DNA from: Palsa-1150 sp036490515
GTDB lineage: Bacteria > Myxococcota_A > Polyangia > Polyangiales > Polyangiaceae
Assembly (NCBI GenBank): GCA_036490515.1
Contig: DASXDU010000042.1
Coordinates: 310,001-374,000, forward strand
Direction of reading: 5' to 3'
DNA: 64,000 nt
In this document: positions 42,743 to 50,282 of the stretch, piece after piece
Numbering within the stretch: the stretch's first letter is position 1
Layout: the number at the start of each line of letters is the position of its first letter
Program-made: the position numbers and the translations under genes
The notes under the pieces: model-generated
Database searches by the model: none
What the model was told of the DNA's origin: nothing
The model's input: the letters and a program-made list of their open reading frames with translations, nothing else

Positions 42743-43513
42743 ATGGCGCGCGTCGCGATGGTGCTTCTCGTCGCGTGCGCCGCGGCGGTCGTCCCGCGTG
42801 CGGCGTGGGGGCAGGAACCGCCCCGGGACGTGCACAAGGACGACGAGCACCCGTCGCTGCTCGATCGCGCGCACACGATCGCGGAGGTCGAGGCGGGCAT
42901 CCTCACGCTGCCGACGGCGCCCATCTCGCCGTCGAACGAGGGCGGCGGGACGCCCTTCGGCGCGATCGGGCACGGCGACGCGACGGTGCAGACGGGCGTG
43001 CACCTGCTCTACCGGCCCGAGCGCGAGTGGGCGTTCGGCGCGGGCGTCCTCTTCGCCCCGCGGCCCACGAGCGATCCGAACTACGGCGGCGCGAGTGGCC
43101 TGCAGCGCACGCACTCGCGGAGCTACCTGTTCCTCGGCGCGGAGGGCCGGTACTACCCCTTCCACTCGCGCTGGTTCGAGGGCTGGTTCGGCCTGAGCGC
43201 GGGCGCGCTCATCATCGCCGACCGCTTCTCGACGGAGAACGCGCCGACCGTCCCCTCGATCCTCGGAACGAACACGCAGACCGTGAGCACCGAGGGGTTC
43301 TCGCTCGGGTTCCAGCTCGGCGGCGACTACCTCATCAACGACAGCCTCGTCATCGGCCTCGCGCTCCGCGCCGACCGCTGGCTCCTGCCGGCGGGGAAGG
43401 CGTTCGCGTCGGGGCAGAGCTCGTGCGATCCCATCGGCGACTGCGCGACGCTGACGGGCAACGTCGCCGCGTTCGAGCTGGGCATCAAGTTCGGGTATCG
43501 CATCCCGCTCTGA
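42743..43513 (+). CDS. Probable outer-membrane beta-barrel protein
   Basis: A 256-aa protein with signal peptide MARVAMVLLVACAAAVVPRAAWG. The mature part shows alternating amphipathic strands (TVQTGVHLLYRPEREWAFGAGVLFAP, in parts), aromatic girdles (YLFLGAEGRYYPFHSRWFEGWFG) and a terminal strand ending FGYRIPL. The size suits an eight-stranded barrel. Function unknown. It lies 63 bp downstream of the receptor kinase and may be co-transcribed with it. Confidence 0.75.
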   Translation: MARVAMVLLVACAAAVVPRAAWGQEPPRDVHKDDEHPSLLDRAHTIAEVEAGILTLPTAPISPSNEGGGTPFGAIGHGDATVQTGVHLLYRPEREWAFGAGVLFAPRPTSDPNYGGASGLQRTHSRSYLFLGAEGRYYPFHSRWFEGWFGLSAGALIIADRFSTENAPTVPSILGTNTQTVSTEGFSLGFQLGGDYLINDSLVIGLALRADRWLLPAGKAFASGQSSCDPIGDCATLTGNVAAFELGIKFGYRIPL

Positions 43514-43534
43514 CGGGGCTCTCCAGCCCGTACG

Positions 43535-44188
43535 CTACGGACCCGACCCGCCCGACACGCCTCCGCACGGGGTGTCCGTTTCGGCCAGGGGCGGCGAGAC
43601 GAACGTCTGGTCGAGGGTCGCGCCGTCGGTGAAGTGAAGCTGCACTCGGACCCGCAACGAGTCGCCCTCCTTCTTCGGTATGGCGAGGACGGTCATCGTG
43701 GCCTCGTCGTAGGGATTCGGATCGGGCGCGGCCGGGGTCAGGCCACGCGAGAGGCTGAGGGCGAGCAACGGATTGCCCCCGACGACGTCGCCGTCGGCGT
43801 CCTCCTCGTTGACGTCGTTGTCCCCGGGGGCAGGAGCCGGGCCGGGTTTCCACGGCAAGACGGTCAGCGTCTGAGGCGACCCGACGGGCGCGCTCGCGTA
43901 GACGACGATGTCCATCGTGGGCCACGGCATCGGCTGACTCTGCGGCTCCCCGTAGAGCACGAGATCGAAGGGATCCTGGGGCGTGAAGGGCGGGGGAGCC
44001 CCGCACCATTCGCCGCGGACGACGAATGCCTGCGAGACGGGGAACGCGACGGTCCCGCCGTTGTCGATGACCGCTCCACCGTCGGCCACGGCGACGCTCC
44101 CGCCGTCGCTGTCCTGGCCGGCAAACGGGTCTCCGGCCCCCCCGCACGCCACGACGAGAGGTACGAGTGCCAGCAACCACGATTTCAT
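43535..44188 (-). CDS. Lipoprotein of unknown function
   Basis: A 217-aa protein. Signal peptide MKSWLLALVPLVVAC gives lipidated Cys15. A short Gly/Asp linker is followed by a beta-rich domain (AFVVRGEWCGAPPPF, FDLVLYGEP, MDIVVYASAPVG, LRVRVQLHFTDGATLDQTF). Two cysteines (WCG and PCGG) may pair. No family is recognised. It is convergent with the barrel protein gene. Confidence 0.72.
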   Translation of the reverse strand: MKSWLLALVPLVVACGGAGDPFAGQDSDGGSVAVADGGAVIDNGGTVAFPVSQAFVVRGEWCGAPPPFTPQDPFDLVLYGEPQSQPMPWPTMDIVVYASAPVGSPQTLTVLPWKPGPAPAPGDNDVNEEDADGDVVGGNPLLALSLSRGLTPAAPDPNPYDEATMTVLAIPKKEGDSLRVRVQLHFTDGATLDQTFVSPPLAETDTPCGGVSGGSGP

Positions 44189-44398
44189 TTTGCGGCCCGT
44201 GAGCAACGACCGGACCATCGACGGGGCTCGATGCGACCACCGGAGAAAGAGCTCGAAGGCAGCGTGCCGGGGAGGCTGTGGCCGTTGGGGGGCCCGATCG
44301 TTCCGTCGTGGGTGGCCCACTCTGGAGCACCCGCGACCCGGATCCCGCGGCGAAGGCGAGTCGAGGAGCCAGCACGCTTCTTGCGGTATGCCGGAGCC

Positions 44399-44893
44399 AT
44401 GAAGTCGCTCTCGGCCCTCGCCGTGATGGTTGCGGCCGGCGTGATTGCCTGCGGAAGCTCGTCGTCCGGCCCCGGCGGCGGCGGAGGTTCCCCGGACGCG
44501 AGTGCGCTCGACGGCGGGACGGCGGACGGGAATCCGTTCGATGCGGTGGACGGCGCGACGTCGGCGGATACGGGTCCCGGGAGTGACAGCGCTACCGACG
44601 CCTGCCCGACGGACGCCGAAGCTGCGTGCGGCTGCAAGGACACTGCCCCCTTCGCTCCTGCCGATCCGAGCGCCTGCGACGCGTGCCTGACGAGCAGCTG
44701 CGCGACGCAGCTCGCCGCCTACGAGTCGTCGTGCTGGATCGTCCAGGACTGCACGTGCTCCTGCTCGGGGTTCGACGACACTTGCACGAACAACGCCCAG
44801 CCCTTCTACACGTGCGGTCACACGACGTGCGCCGCACAGTGCGCCGGGGCGGACGGCAGCGGCATCGCCATCGGCGACGCAGCGGCTGACTGA
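44399..44893 (+). CDS. Small Cys-rich lipoprotein
   Basis: A 164-aa protein with lipobox VIAC (Cys18), a Gly/Ser/Asp linker of about 50 residues and a compact domain with many cysteines (DACLTSSCATQL, SCWIVQDCTCSCSG, YTCGHTTCAAQCAG) implying several disulfides. Such domains are frequent in myxobacterial surface lipoproteins of unknown function. It is divergent from the 217-aa lipoprotein across a 210-bp gap in which nothing was recognised. Confidence 0.72.
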   Translation: MKSLSALAVMVAAGVIACGSSSSGPGGGGGSPDASALDGGTADGNPFDAVDGATSADTGPGSDSATDACPTDAEAACGCKDTAPFAPADPSACDACLTSSCATQLAAYESSCWIVQDCTCSCSGFDDTCTNNAQPFYTCGHTTCAAQCAGADGSGIAIGDAAAD

Positions 44894-45071
44894 GAGGCGC
44901 TTCTCATCGTGCGGGCGGCATCGGGGGCCGCGCGGCGCAGCCCGTCACTCGAACGTGGACGGGCCCGAGATCTCCCCGGTTGGTCGTCGAGGAATCGCGT
45001 CCGGTTGAAGGGAGGGCGCGGTTTGCCAGCCGAGGGCCGCGATGGGTCGCGCCGCGACCGCGGTTCAGAGA

Positions 45072-45407
45072 GACGGAGGCCGGGTGGAAGGGCCGGTCGC
45101 CGCGGTTCATCGAGGTGGAACCGCGGAGGATGGGCCGGTGAACGCGATTGAGCGAAGTGGAATCGCGAAGGATGGGCCAGTGACCGCGGTTGACCGAGGT
45201 GGAATCGCGGAGGATGGGCCGGTGACCGCGGTTGACCGAGGTGGAATCGCGGAGGACGGGTCGGTGACCGCGGTTGACCGAGGTGGAATCGCGGAGGACG
45301 GGTCGGTGAACGCGGTTAACCGAGGTGGAACCGTGGAGGATGGGCCAGTGAACGCGGTTGACCGAGGTGGAATCGCGGAGGATGGGTCGGTGAACGGGAT
45401 TGAGGCC
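45072..45407. repeat. 42-bp tandem repeat array with conserved hairpins
   Basis: Seven well-kept 42-bp units start at 45114, 45156, 45198, 45240, 45282, 45324 and 45366, with at least one decayed unit before them. Each unit junction holds an inverted repeat with 7-8 bp arms and an 11-base loop ending CGAGGTGG or CGAAGTGG. Examples are CCGCGGTT/AACCGCGG at 45100-45126 and CGCGATT/AATCGCG at 45143-45167; most others are CCGCGGTT/AATCGCGG with one G-T pair. The paired positions change together. Because 42 is a multiple of three, frames stay open on both strands, but coding is not supported. A further palindrome (CCGGACC-CC-GGTCCGG) closes the array at 45406-45421. Confidence 0.9.
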
Positions 45408-45444
45408 GGACCCCGGTCCGGGGCGGGACCCACGCCTCTCCTCC

Positions 45445-45494
45445 CTGGTCCCAGCTGGTCTCAGCTGGTCCTATCTGGTCCTAGCTGGATCGCG
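45445..45494. repeat. 10-bp direct repeat, about five units
   Basis: Units CTGGTCCCAG, CTGGTCTCAG, CTGGTCCTAT, CTGGTCCTAG and a diverged CTGGATCGCG run head to tail. They lie between the hairpin array and the 211-aa protein gene. The 10-bp period is close to one DNA turn, so a protein or bend site is conceivable. Confidence 0.85.
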
Positions 45495-45525
45495 CTCCCC
45501 TAAGGGTAGGAGGGACGATCGAGGC

Positions 45526-45551
45526 ACCTCTTCCCGTGCACGGGGAGAGGT
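45526..45551. promoter_or_regulatory. 26-bp palindrome in the leader of the Ala-rich protein gene
   Basis: ACCTCTTCCCGTG is followed directly by CACGGGGAGAGGT. The arms match at 12 of 13 positions and the remaining one is a G-T pair. It lies 87 bp before the start codon. It could be an operator or, in RNA, a long hairpin. Confidence 0.6.
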
Positions 45552-45590
45552 CTCCAGGCACGACCCCCGGGGCCCGCTGGCTCCGGACGG

Positions 45591-45606
45591 CCCGCCCAAC
45601 GGCGGG
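45591..45606 (+). promoter_or_regulatory. Small hairpin before the Ala-rich protein gene
   Basis: CCCGCC-CAAC-GGCGGG, a perfect 6-bp stem with a 4-base loop, 31 bp before ATG 45638. The Shine-Dalgarno-like GAAAGGAAG follows at about 45621-45629. Confidence 0.5.
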
Positions 45607-45637
45607 GGTGCGCCCACCTAGAAAGGAAGCAAGTACC

Positions 45638-46273
45638 ATGTCTAGTACCACCACGACCGCGAAGCCTACGAAGGCGGCGATCTTGGCGCAGCTGCAGGCG
45701 CTCATCTCGGGCCTGCAGAAGCAGCTCCCCAACGGGCAGTTCACGTTGGCGAGCACCGGCTACACGACGGCGGCACTGGTTCAGGCCATTCAGGGCCTGA
45801 TCACGGCGCTCACCGCCGTGGATTCGGCACAGGCGAGCGTCAAGGAAGCGCTGGTCGCGTACGCGGCGGAGAACACGAAGACTGGACCGATCATCTCGGC
45901 CCTGAAGCGCGTGCTCCGTGCGATGTACGCGAACTCGCCGGCGACGCTGGCGTTGTTCGGGCTGAAGCCTCCCAGGGCTCCGGCACCCCTCACGTCAGTC
46001 GAGCTGGCCGCCAAGACGGCGAAGGCGAAGGCCACGCGGGAGGCACGGGGGACGACGTCGAAGAAAAAGAAGGCGTCGATCTCCGGGAACGTGGCGAGCG
46101 TGACGATCACTCCGAACGTCACTCCGCCCGCCGTTCCGGCAAGCGCCGCTCCGCAGGTCGAACCGGTCGCCGTGCAGCCGTCTGCTCCGCAGGCGGCGAC
46201 CACGGCGCCGGCAGCCGCACAGCCGGCGGTGGCTACTCCCGGCGTGCCCCCCACGGGACATACCGGGCAGTAG
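45638..46273 (+). CDS. Ala-rich protein with helical N-terminus and histone-like basic tail
   Basis: A 211-aa soluble protein. Residues about 8-115 are helical (KAAILAQLQALISGLQKQLP, YTTAALVQAIQGLITALTAVD, IISALKRVLRAMYA). A conserved-looking block follows (LFGLKPPRAPAPLT, then AKAKATREARGTTSKKKKA and ISGNV). The end is a Pro/Ala/Gln tail. The Lys/Arg block resembles bacterial histone H1-like tails, so nucleic acid binding is possible. No signal peptide or membrane helix. ATG 45638 has GAAAGGAAG upstream. Family function unknown. It stands directly after the structured repeat region. Confidence 0.8.
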   Translation: MSSTTTTAKPTKAAILAQLQALISGLQKQLPNGQFTLASTGYTTAALVQAIQGLITALTAVDSAQASVKEALVAYAAENTKTGPIISALKRVLRAMYANSPATLALFGLKPPRAPAPLTSVELAAKTAKAKATREARGTTSKKKKASISGNVASVTITPNVTPPAVPASAAPQVEPVAVQPSAPQAATTAPAAAQPAVATPGVPPTGHTGQ

Positions 46274-46354
46274 TCGTCGCCTCGCAAGCGCGGGCACCGA
46301 AACAGGGGAGGCCTGAGCAACCTCCGCCAGCATCGGCGCACGCGCTGACACAAG

Positions 46355-46400
46355 GAGGGTCCGGGGGGCGCCATGTTTGACGGGCGCCTCTCGGACCCTC
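46355..46400. terminator. Bidirectional terminator-like hairpin
   Basis: An 18-bp inverted repeat with two mismatches (arms 46355-46372 and 46383-46400, GAGGGTCCG and CGGACCCTC at the base) and a 10-base loop, followed by GCTCTTTCTT. It lies between the convergent ends of the Ala-rich protein gene and the minus-strand pseudogene. Confidence 0.65.
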
Positions 46401-46453
46401 GCTCTTTCTTGTGGCGCACTCTCGACGGCTCGCGCGGAGGCCCTCGCGATGCA

Positions 46454-47076
46454 TCAGAAGCGCACGGTGAAGAACGAACCCCTTGCCACGGGAGGGAGCG
46501 CCCCCTCCGCCGACGGGGCGTCGCGCCACGTCGCCCCGCCGGTCTCCGTGCCGCGGTGCGAGCCGTCGGTCGGGAGCTCGATCTGGAGGGCCGCGCTGGA
46601 CCGCGAATGGCCGTTGATGAGGACGATGCCCGTCACGAGCGCGGCGATACCGACGGCGAGCGTGGTCGACCCGATGGCCAGGGTTCCCTTCACGTCGCCC
46701 CCCGACAGCGACGCGAGCGGCGCCATGAGATCGATCGCGATCCCGGTGAGCGCGACGAGGGTGCCGGTGGGGACGAGGACGATCCCCGCGACGAACCACG
46801 CCGTCGAGCCGCCCTCGACGTGAACCGCAACCCGGTCGCCCGGCCTGCCCGCGAGGCCGAACGGCTCGGAGGGCATCCGGCCTTCCCCGTTGACGCGGTA
46901 CCTGGGCCCGAGGGACCCAGGACGTGTACGCGGACTTCGGGGGGCATCAGCGGCTCGCGCGGCGGTGGGCTCGTCTGCGCCGACGCGACCGAAGGCGCGG
47001 CGAGCGCGCTGACGGCGGCGAACGCGACGACTGCGACGAATGCGGCGGGCCGGGGAAGACGCGCTGCAGTGCGCAT
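46454..47076 (-). pseudogene. Frameshifted secreted/membrane protein gene
   Basis: The signal peptide and first strand (MRTAARLPRPAAF, AAPSVASAQTSPPP, VRVHVLGPSGP) are encoded in one frame from ATG 47076. The continuation (YRVNGEGRMPSEPFGLAG, VAVHVEGGSTAWFVAGIVL, then two hydrophobic segments and SFFTVRF) is in the -1 frame to the stop at 46454. The switch point is near 46906. A short internal deletion or single-base error would explain it; a programmed slip is possible at GGGCCCA (46903-46909). The repaired product would be a small exported protein with two C-terminal membrane helices. Function unknown. Confidence 0.6.
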
Positions 47077-47153
47077 CTGCCAGCTCTACTCGCCGCGTGC
47101 GACGGCGCCATCGCGTTTGCGCCAATCGCTTGTCTCGACGCGCCACTTCTTCG

Positions 47154-47894
47154 CTATGGCGCGCTCTCGACCGCCTTCGCCAGCGCCGTCGCGACGCGCT
47201 CGAGGACGACCGCCATGACGGCGAGCGTGCCGAGGGCGCGTATCGGGGCGAGGAGCGCGTGGACCTGCGCGGGAGCTGCGGCGCGGGCGACCAGGGCGCC
47301 GGCGACCTCGAGGACGACGGCCGCTGCGAGGAGCGGCCCGCCGAGGGCGACGGCGAGCGCGATGCCGCCGACCAGGTCGTCGGCGGCTGCGAGCAGCGGG
47401 TGCGCGCCGACGGGGTGGAGGGCGAGCGCCGTGACGACGCGCGCCGGGCCTCCGGTCGCGAGGAAGATCGCGCTCGCGAGGATGGAGAGCGGCACGCCGA
47501 GCGGCGTCGCGGCGCCCTCGACGACCGGGACGTTGGGCGTCTCGCGCGAGCCGCGGAGCGCGTCGGCCACGCCGCCGGCCATCGTCGCGGCCCAGAGCGG
47601 GACCGCGGCGGCGATGGCGACCGGAAGCCCGCGCGCCACCTCGACGACGAGCTGCAGCGCCCATGGCTCGGCGCCGGCGATCGCGCTCGGCCCGACGGGC
47701 GCCATCGCGGGGAAGACGCACGCGGCGAACGCGAGACCGAGGACGCCGCGCGCGGGCGCCGGCAGCGCGCGGAGGCCGAACGCCGGGACCAGCGTCACCG
47801 CCGGGAGCGCGCGCGCCCACGCGAGGCCGAGCGCCGCGAGGTCGACGCCGGATCGCGCGAACGCGTCCACCACGGCGCCGACGACGGAGGGCAT
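47154..47894 (-). CDS. FliR/SctT-like type III export apparatus membrane protein
   Basis: A 246-aa protein of about six membrane helices. The pattern matches FliR/SctT: an N-terminal LAWARALPAVTLVPAFGLRALPAPARGVLGL region with the typical Pro and Arg placements, GLPVAIAAAVPLWAATMAGGVAD, LGVPLSILASAIFLATGGP and a conserved APAQVHALLAP end. FliR/SctT forms part of the inner-membrane export gate with FliP/SctR and FliQ/SctS, which are not in this window. The assignment is from pattern, moderately sure. Confidence 0.62.
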   Translation of the reverse strand: MPSVVGAVVDAFARSGVDLAALGLAWARALPAVTLVPAFGLRALPAPARGVLGLAFAACVFPAMAPVGPSAIAGAEPWALQLVVEVARGLPVAIAAAVPLWAATMAGGVADALRGSRETPNVPVVEGAATPLGVPLSILASAIFLATGGPARVVTALALHPVGAHPLLAAADDLVGGIALAVALGGPLLAAAVVLEVAGALVARAAAPAQVHALLAPIRALGTLAVMAVVLERVATALAKAVESAP

Positions 47895-47938
47895 GCGCGC
47901 GTCAATCTAGACTACTATCCTCCGCGCGGACCCCTCCG

Positions 47939-48787
47939 ATGCCCCTGGACCTCTCGATCGCCGGCAAGCAGAGCGCGCCCTCCACCTGGCAGTACGCCTG
48001 GAAGGACACCGTTCTCTATGCCCTCGGCGTCGGCGCGAAGCAGGGGGAGCTCGACTATCTCTACGAGGGCCGCGGCCCGCGCGTCCTCCCGAGCTTCGCG
48101 GTCGTGTCGAAGTTCCAGCCGATGCTCGAGCTCCTCGGCAAGACCGGCGGCAACATGGCGATGATCGTGCACGGGAGCGAGCGCGTGACCGTGCACGCGC
48201 CCCTCGCCCCGAGCGGCACGCTGCGGACGACGGCGACGGTGCGCGGCGTCTACGACATGAAGCGGCTCGCGCAGGTGCTCGTCGACACGCGCGCGGAGGA
48301 CGCGAGCGGGAAGCTCGTGGCCGAGACGACGTCGTCGATCCTGTTCCGCGGCGAGGGCGGCTTCGGCGGGGACCCGCCGCCGAAGGACCCTCCGCCCGTC
48401 GACCGCCCGCGCGACCAGCCGCCGACGTTCTCGATCGAGGAGACCACCTCGCCCGAGCAGGCCCTCCTCTACCGCCTCTCGGGCGACCTCAACCCGCTGC
48501 ACGCAGACCCGGAGTTCGCGCGCGCCGTGGGCTTCGAGCGCGGGCCCATCCTGCACGGGCTCTGCTCGTACGGGTACATGGTGCGGCACGTGGCGAGGGG
48601 CGCCTGCGGCGGCGACGCGACGAAGCTGCGCTCGTTCGAGGCGAGCTTCCGCCGGCCGGTCTGGCCGGGCGACACGCTGGTGACCGAGGGCTGGGTCGTG
48701 CGGCCGGATGCGGTGGCGATTCAGGTGAAGGTCAAGGAGCGGGACGAGGTGGTCATCGCGGGGGCCTGGGCGACGCTCGCGGCCTGA
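47939..48787 (+). CDS. MaoC-family enoyl-CoA hydratase 2
   Basis: A 282-aa double hot-dog protein. The N-terminal degenerate hot dog (about 1-140; YALGVGAKQGELDYLYEG, LPSFAVV) and the C-terminal active domain carry hydratase-2 motif DLNPLHADPEFARAVGFE and GPILHGLCSYG; Asp and His of the motif are present. It probably hydrates trans-2-enoyl-CoA to (R)-3-hydroxyacyl-CoA. TACTAT lies 20 bp before the ATG. The 3' end overlaps the convergent monooxygenase gene by 67 bp. A thiolase gene lies 3 kb downstream. Confidence 0.9.
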   Translation: MPLDLSIAGKQSAPSTWQYAWKDTVLYALGVGAKQGELDYLYEGRGPRVLPSFAVVSKFQPMLELLGKTGGNMAMIVHGSERVTVHAPLAPSGTLRTTATVRGVYDMKRLAQVLVDTRAEDASGKLVAETTSSILFRGEGGFGGDPPPKDPPPVDRPRDQPPTFSIEETTSPEQALLYRLSGDLNPLHADPEFARAVGFERGPILHGLCSYGYMVRHVARGACGGDATKLRSFEASFRRPVWPGDTLVTEGWVVRPDAVAIQVKVKERDEVVIAGAWATLAA

Positions 48788-50259
48788 GCGTCGTCCGAGG
48801 GGAGCTGCGCGAAGCGTTCGTACGCGTCCTCGTCGAAGCGGCGGGTCCGCCGGCGAAACTCGAAGGTGAAGCCCGGCCAGAGCGTCGTGTTCTTGCCGGT
48901 GCGCGTGAGGTACCAGCTCATGCAGCCGCTCGCCCAGACCGTCCCGGCGAGCCGCTCCTGGAGGCGCGCGTTGTAGCGCGCCTGCGCCGCGGGCCGGAGG
49001 GCGACCGCCTTCCACCGGCGGACGCGCATCTTCTTCACGGCGTCGAGCACGTACGCGATCTGCGACTCGATCATGAAGACCATCGAGCTGTGGCCGAGGC
49101 CCGTGTTCGGGCCGACGAGGAGGAACAGGTTGGGGAAGCCCGCGACGCTCGTCCCGAGGTACGCCTCGGCCCCGCCGCGCCACACCTCGCCGAGCTCGCG
49201 GCCGTCGCGCCCGCGCACCTCGAAGGGCGCGACCTGCTCGGCCGCCTCGAAGCCCGTCGCGAGGACGATCGCGTCGACGGGCCGCTCCGTCCCGTCCTTC
49301 GACACGATCGACCGCGCCCGCACCTGGGCGATGCCGCCCGTCACGAGCTCGACGTTGGATCGCTGGAGCGCGGGCAGGTAGTCGTTCGACGGGAGGACGC
49401 GCTTGCAGCCCATCGCGTACGACGGCGTGAGCTTCGCGCGCAGCGCAGGGTCGGCGACCTTGCGCGCGAGGTACCGCCGGCCGAGGCGTTCGGCGAGCTT
49501 CATGACGCGCGGCTCGACGACGAAGCCGAGCGCGAAGAGCTCCCGCGTCCAGTAGATGCGCTGGCGGGCGAGCTTCTGCGCGGCGGGGACGTGCGCGAAG
49601 AGCGCCCGCTTCCACGCGGGGATGTCGCCGTCGGGCTTCGGCAGGATCCACGGCGGCGTGCGCTGGGAGACGAGGAGGCGCCCGACCTCGGGGGCGATGG
49701 CGGGGACGATCTGGATGGCGCTCGCGCCCGTCCCGACGACGGCGACGGTCTTGCCGGCAAGCTCGAACGAGCGGTCCCACCGCGCCGAGTGGAAGGTCTC
49801 GCCTGCGAACGACGCGAGGCCCGGGATGTCGGGGAGCTGCGGCTTGCTGAGCGGCCCGCAGCCGGGGACGAGGACACGCGCGCGCAGCGTCGCTCCGTCC
49901 GAGGTCTCCACCGTCCACGCGCCGGCGTGCTCGTCCCACGTGGCCTTGCGCACGCGTGCCCCGAACCGCACGTGGGGCCGGATGCCGTACGTCTCCGCGC
50001 AGTGACGAAGGTACGCGAGGATCTCCTCCTGCGGGGCGAACTCGCGCGTCCAGCGGGGCCAGGGCTCGAAGGAGAACGAGTAGAGGTGCGACTGCACGTC
50101 GCACGCGCAGCCCGGGTACGTGTTGTCGCGCCACGTGCCCCCCACGTCGCCGGCCTGCTCGAGGACCACGAAGTCGTCGATGCCCGCCTGCTTCAGGCGA
50201 ATGGCCATTCCGAGCCCGGCGAAGCCGGTTCCGACGACGAGCACTGCGCAGTCGACCAC
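48721..50259 (-). CDS. Baeyer-Villiger-type flavin monooxygenase
   Basis: A 512-aa FAD/NADPH enzyme. FAD motif GTGFAGLG (about 10-17), GGTWRDNTYPGCACD, the BVMO fingerprint FAGETFHSARWD (about 155-166), NADPH motif GTGASAIQ and ATGF near residue 330 are all present. It inserts oxygen next to a ketone; the substrate is unknown (cyclic ketone or steroid possible). The start is GTG 50259. The 3' end overlaps the convergent MaoC gene by 67 bp, so the two transcripts are antisense at their ends. Confidence 0.92.
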   Translation of the reverse strand: MVDCAVLVVGTGFAGLGMAIRLKQAGIDDFVVLEQAGDVGGTWRDNTYPGCACDVQSHLYSFSFEPWPRWTREFAPQEEILAYLRHCAETYGIRPHVRFGARVRKATWDEHAGAWTVETSDGATLRARVLVPGCGPLSKPQLPDIPGLASFAGETFHSARWDRSFELAGKTVAVVGTGASAIQIVPAIAPEVGRLLVSQRTPPWILPKPDGDIPAWKRALFAHVPAAQKLARQRIYWTRELFALGFVVEPRVMKLAERLGRRYLARKVADPALRAKLTPSYAMGCKRVLPSNDYLPALQRSNVELVTGGIAQVRARSIVSKDGTERPVDAIVLATGFEAAEQVAPFEVRGRDGRELGEVWRGGAEAYLGTSVAGFPNLFLLVGPNTGLGHSSMVFMIESQIAYVLDAVKKMRVRRWKAVALRPAAQARYNARLQERLAGTVWASGCMSWYLTRTGKNTTLWPGFTFEFRRRTRRFDEDAYERFAQLPSDDAQAASVAQAPAMTTSSRSLTFT

Positions 50260-50282
50260 GGGAGAGGTCGTAGCGCGGATCG

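Noticed and set aside
45072..45410. CRISPR array
   Set aside because: Units are contiguous 42-bp tandem repeats without unique spacers, and no cas genes are present.
45042..45503. 153-aa plus-strand frame and a 108-aa minus-strand frame through the 42-bp repeats
   Set aside because: A 42-bp unit without stops stays open in several frames automatically; neither frame has a convincing start site or natural composition.
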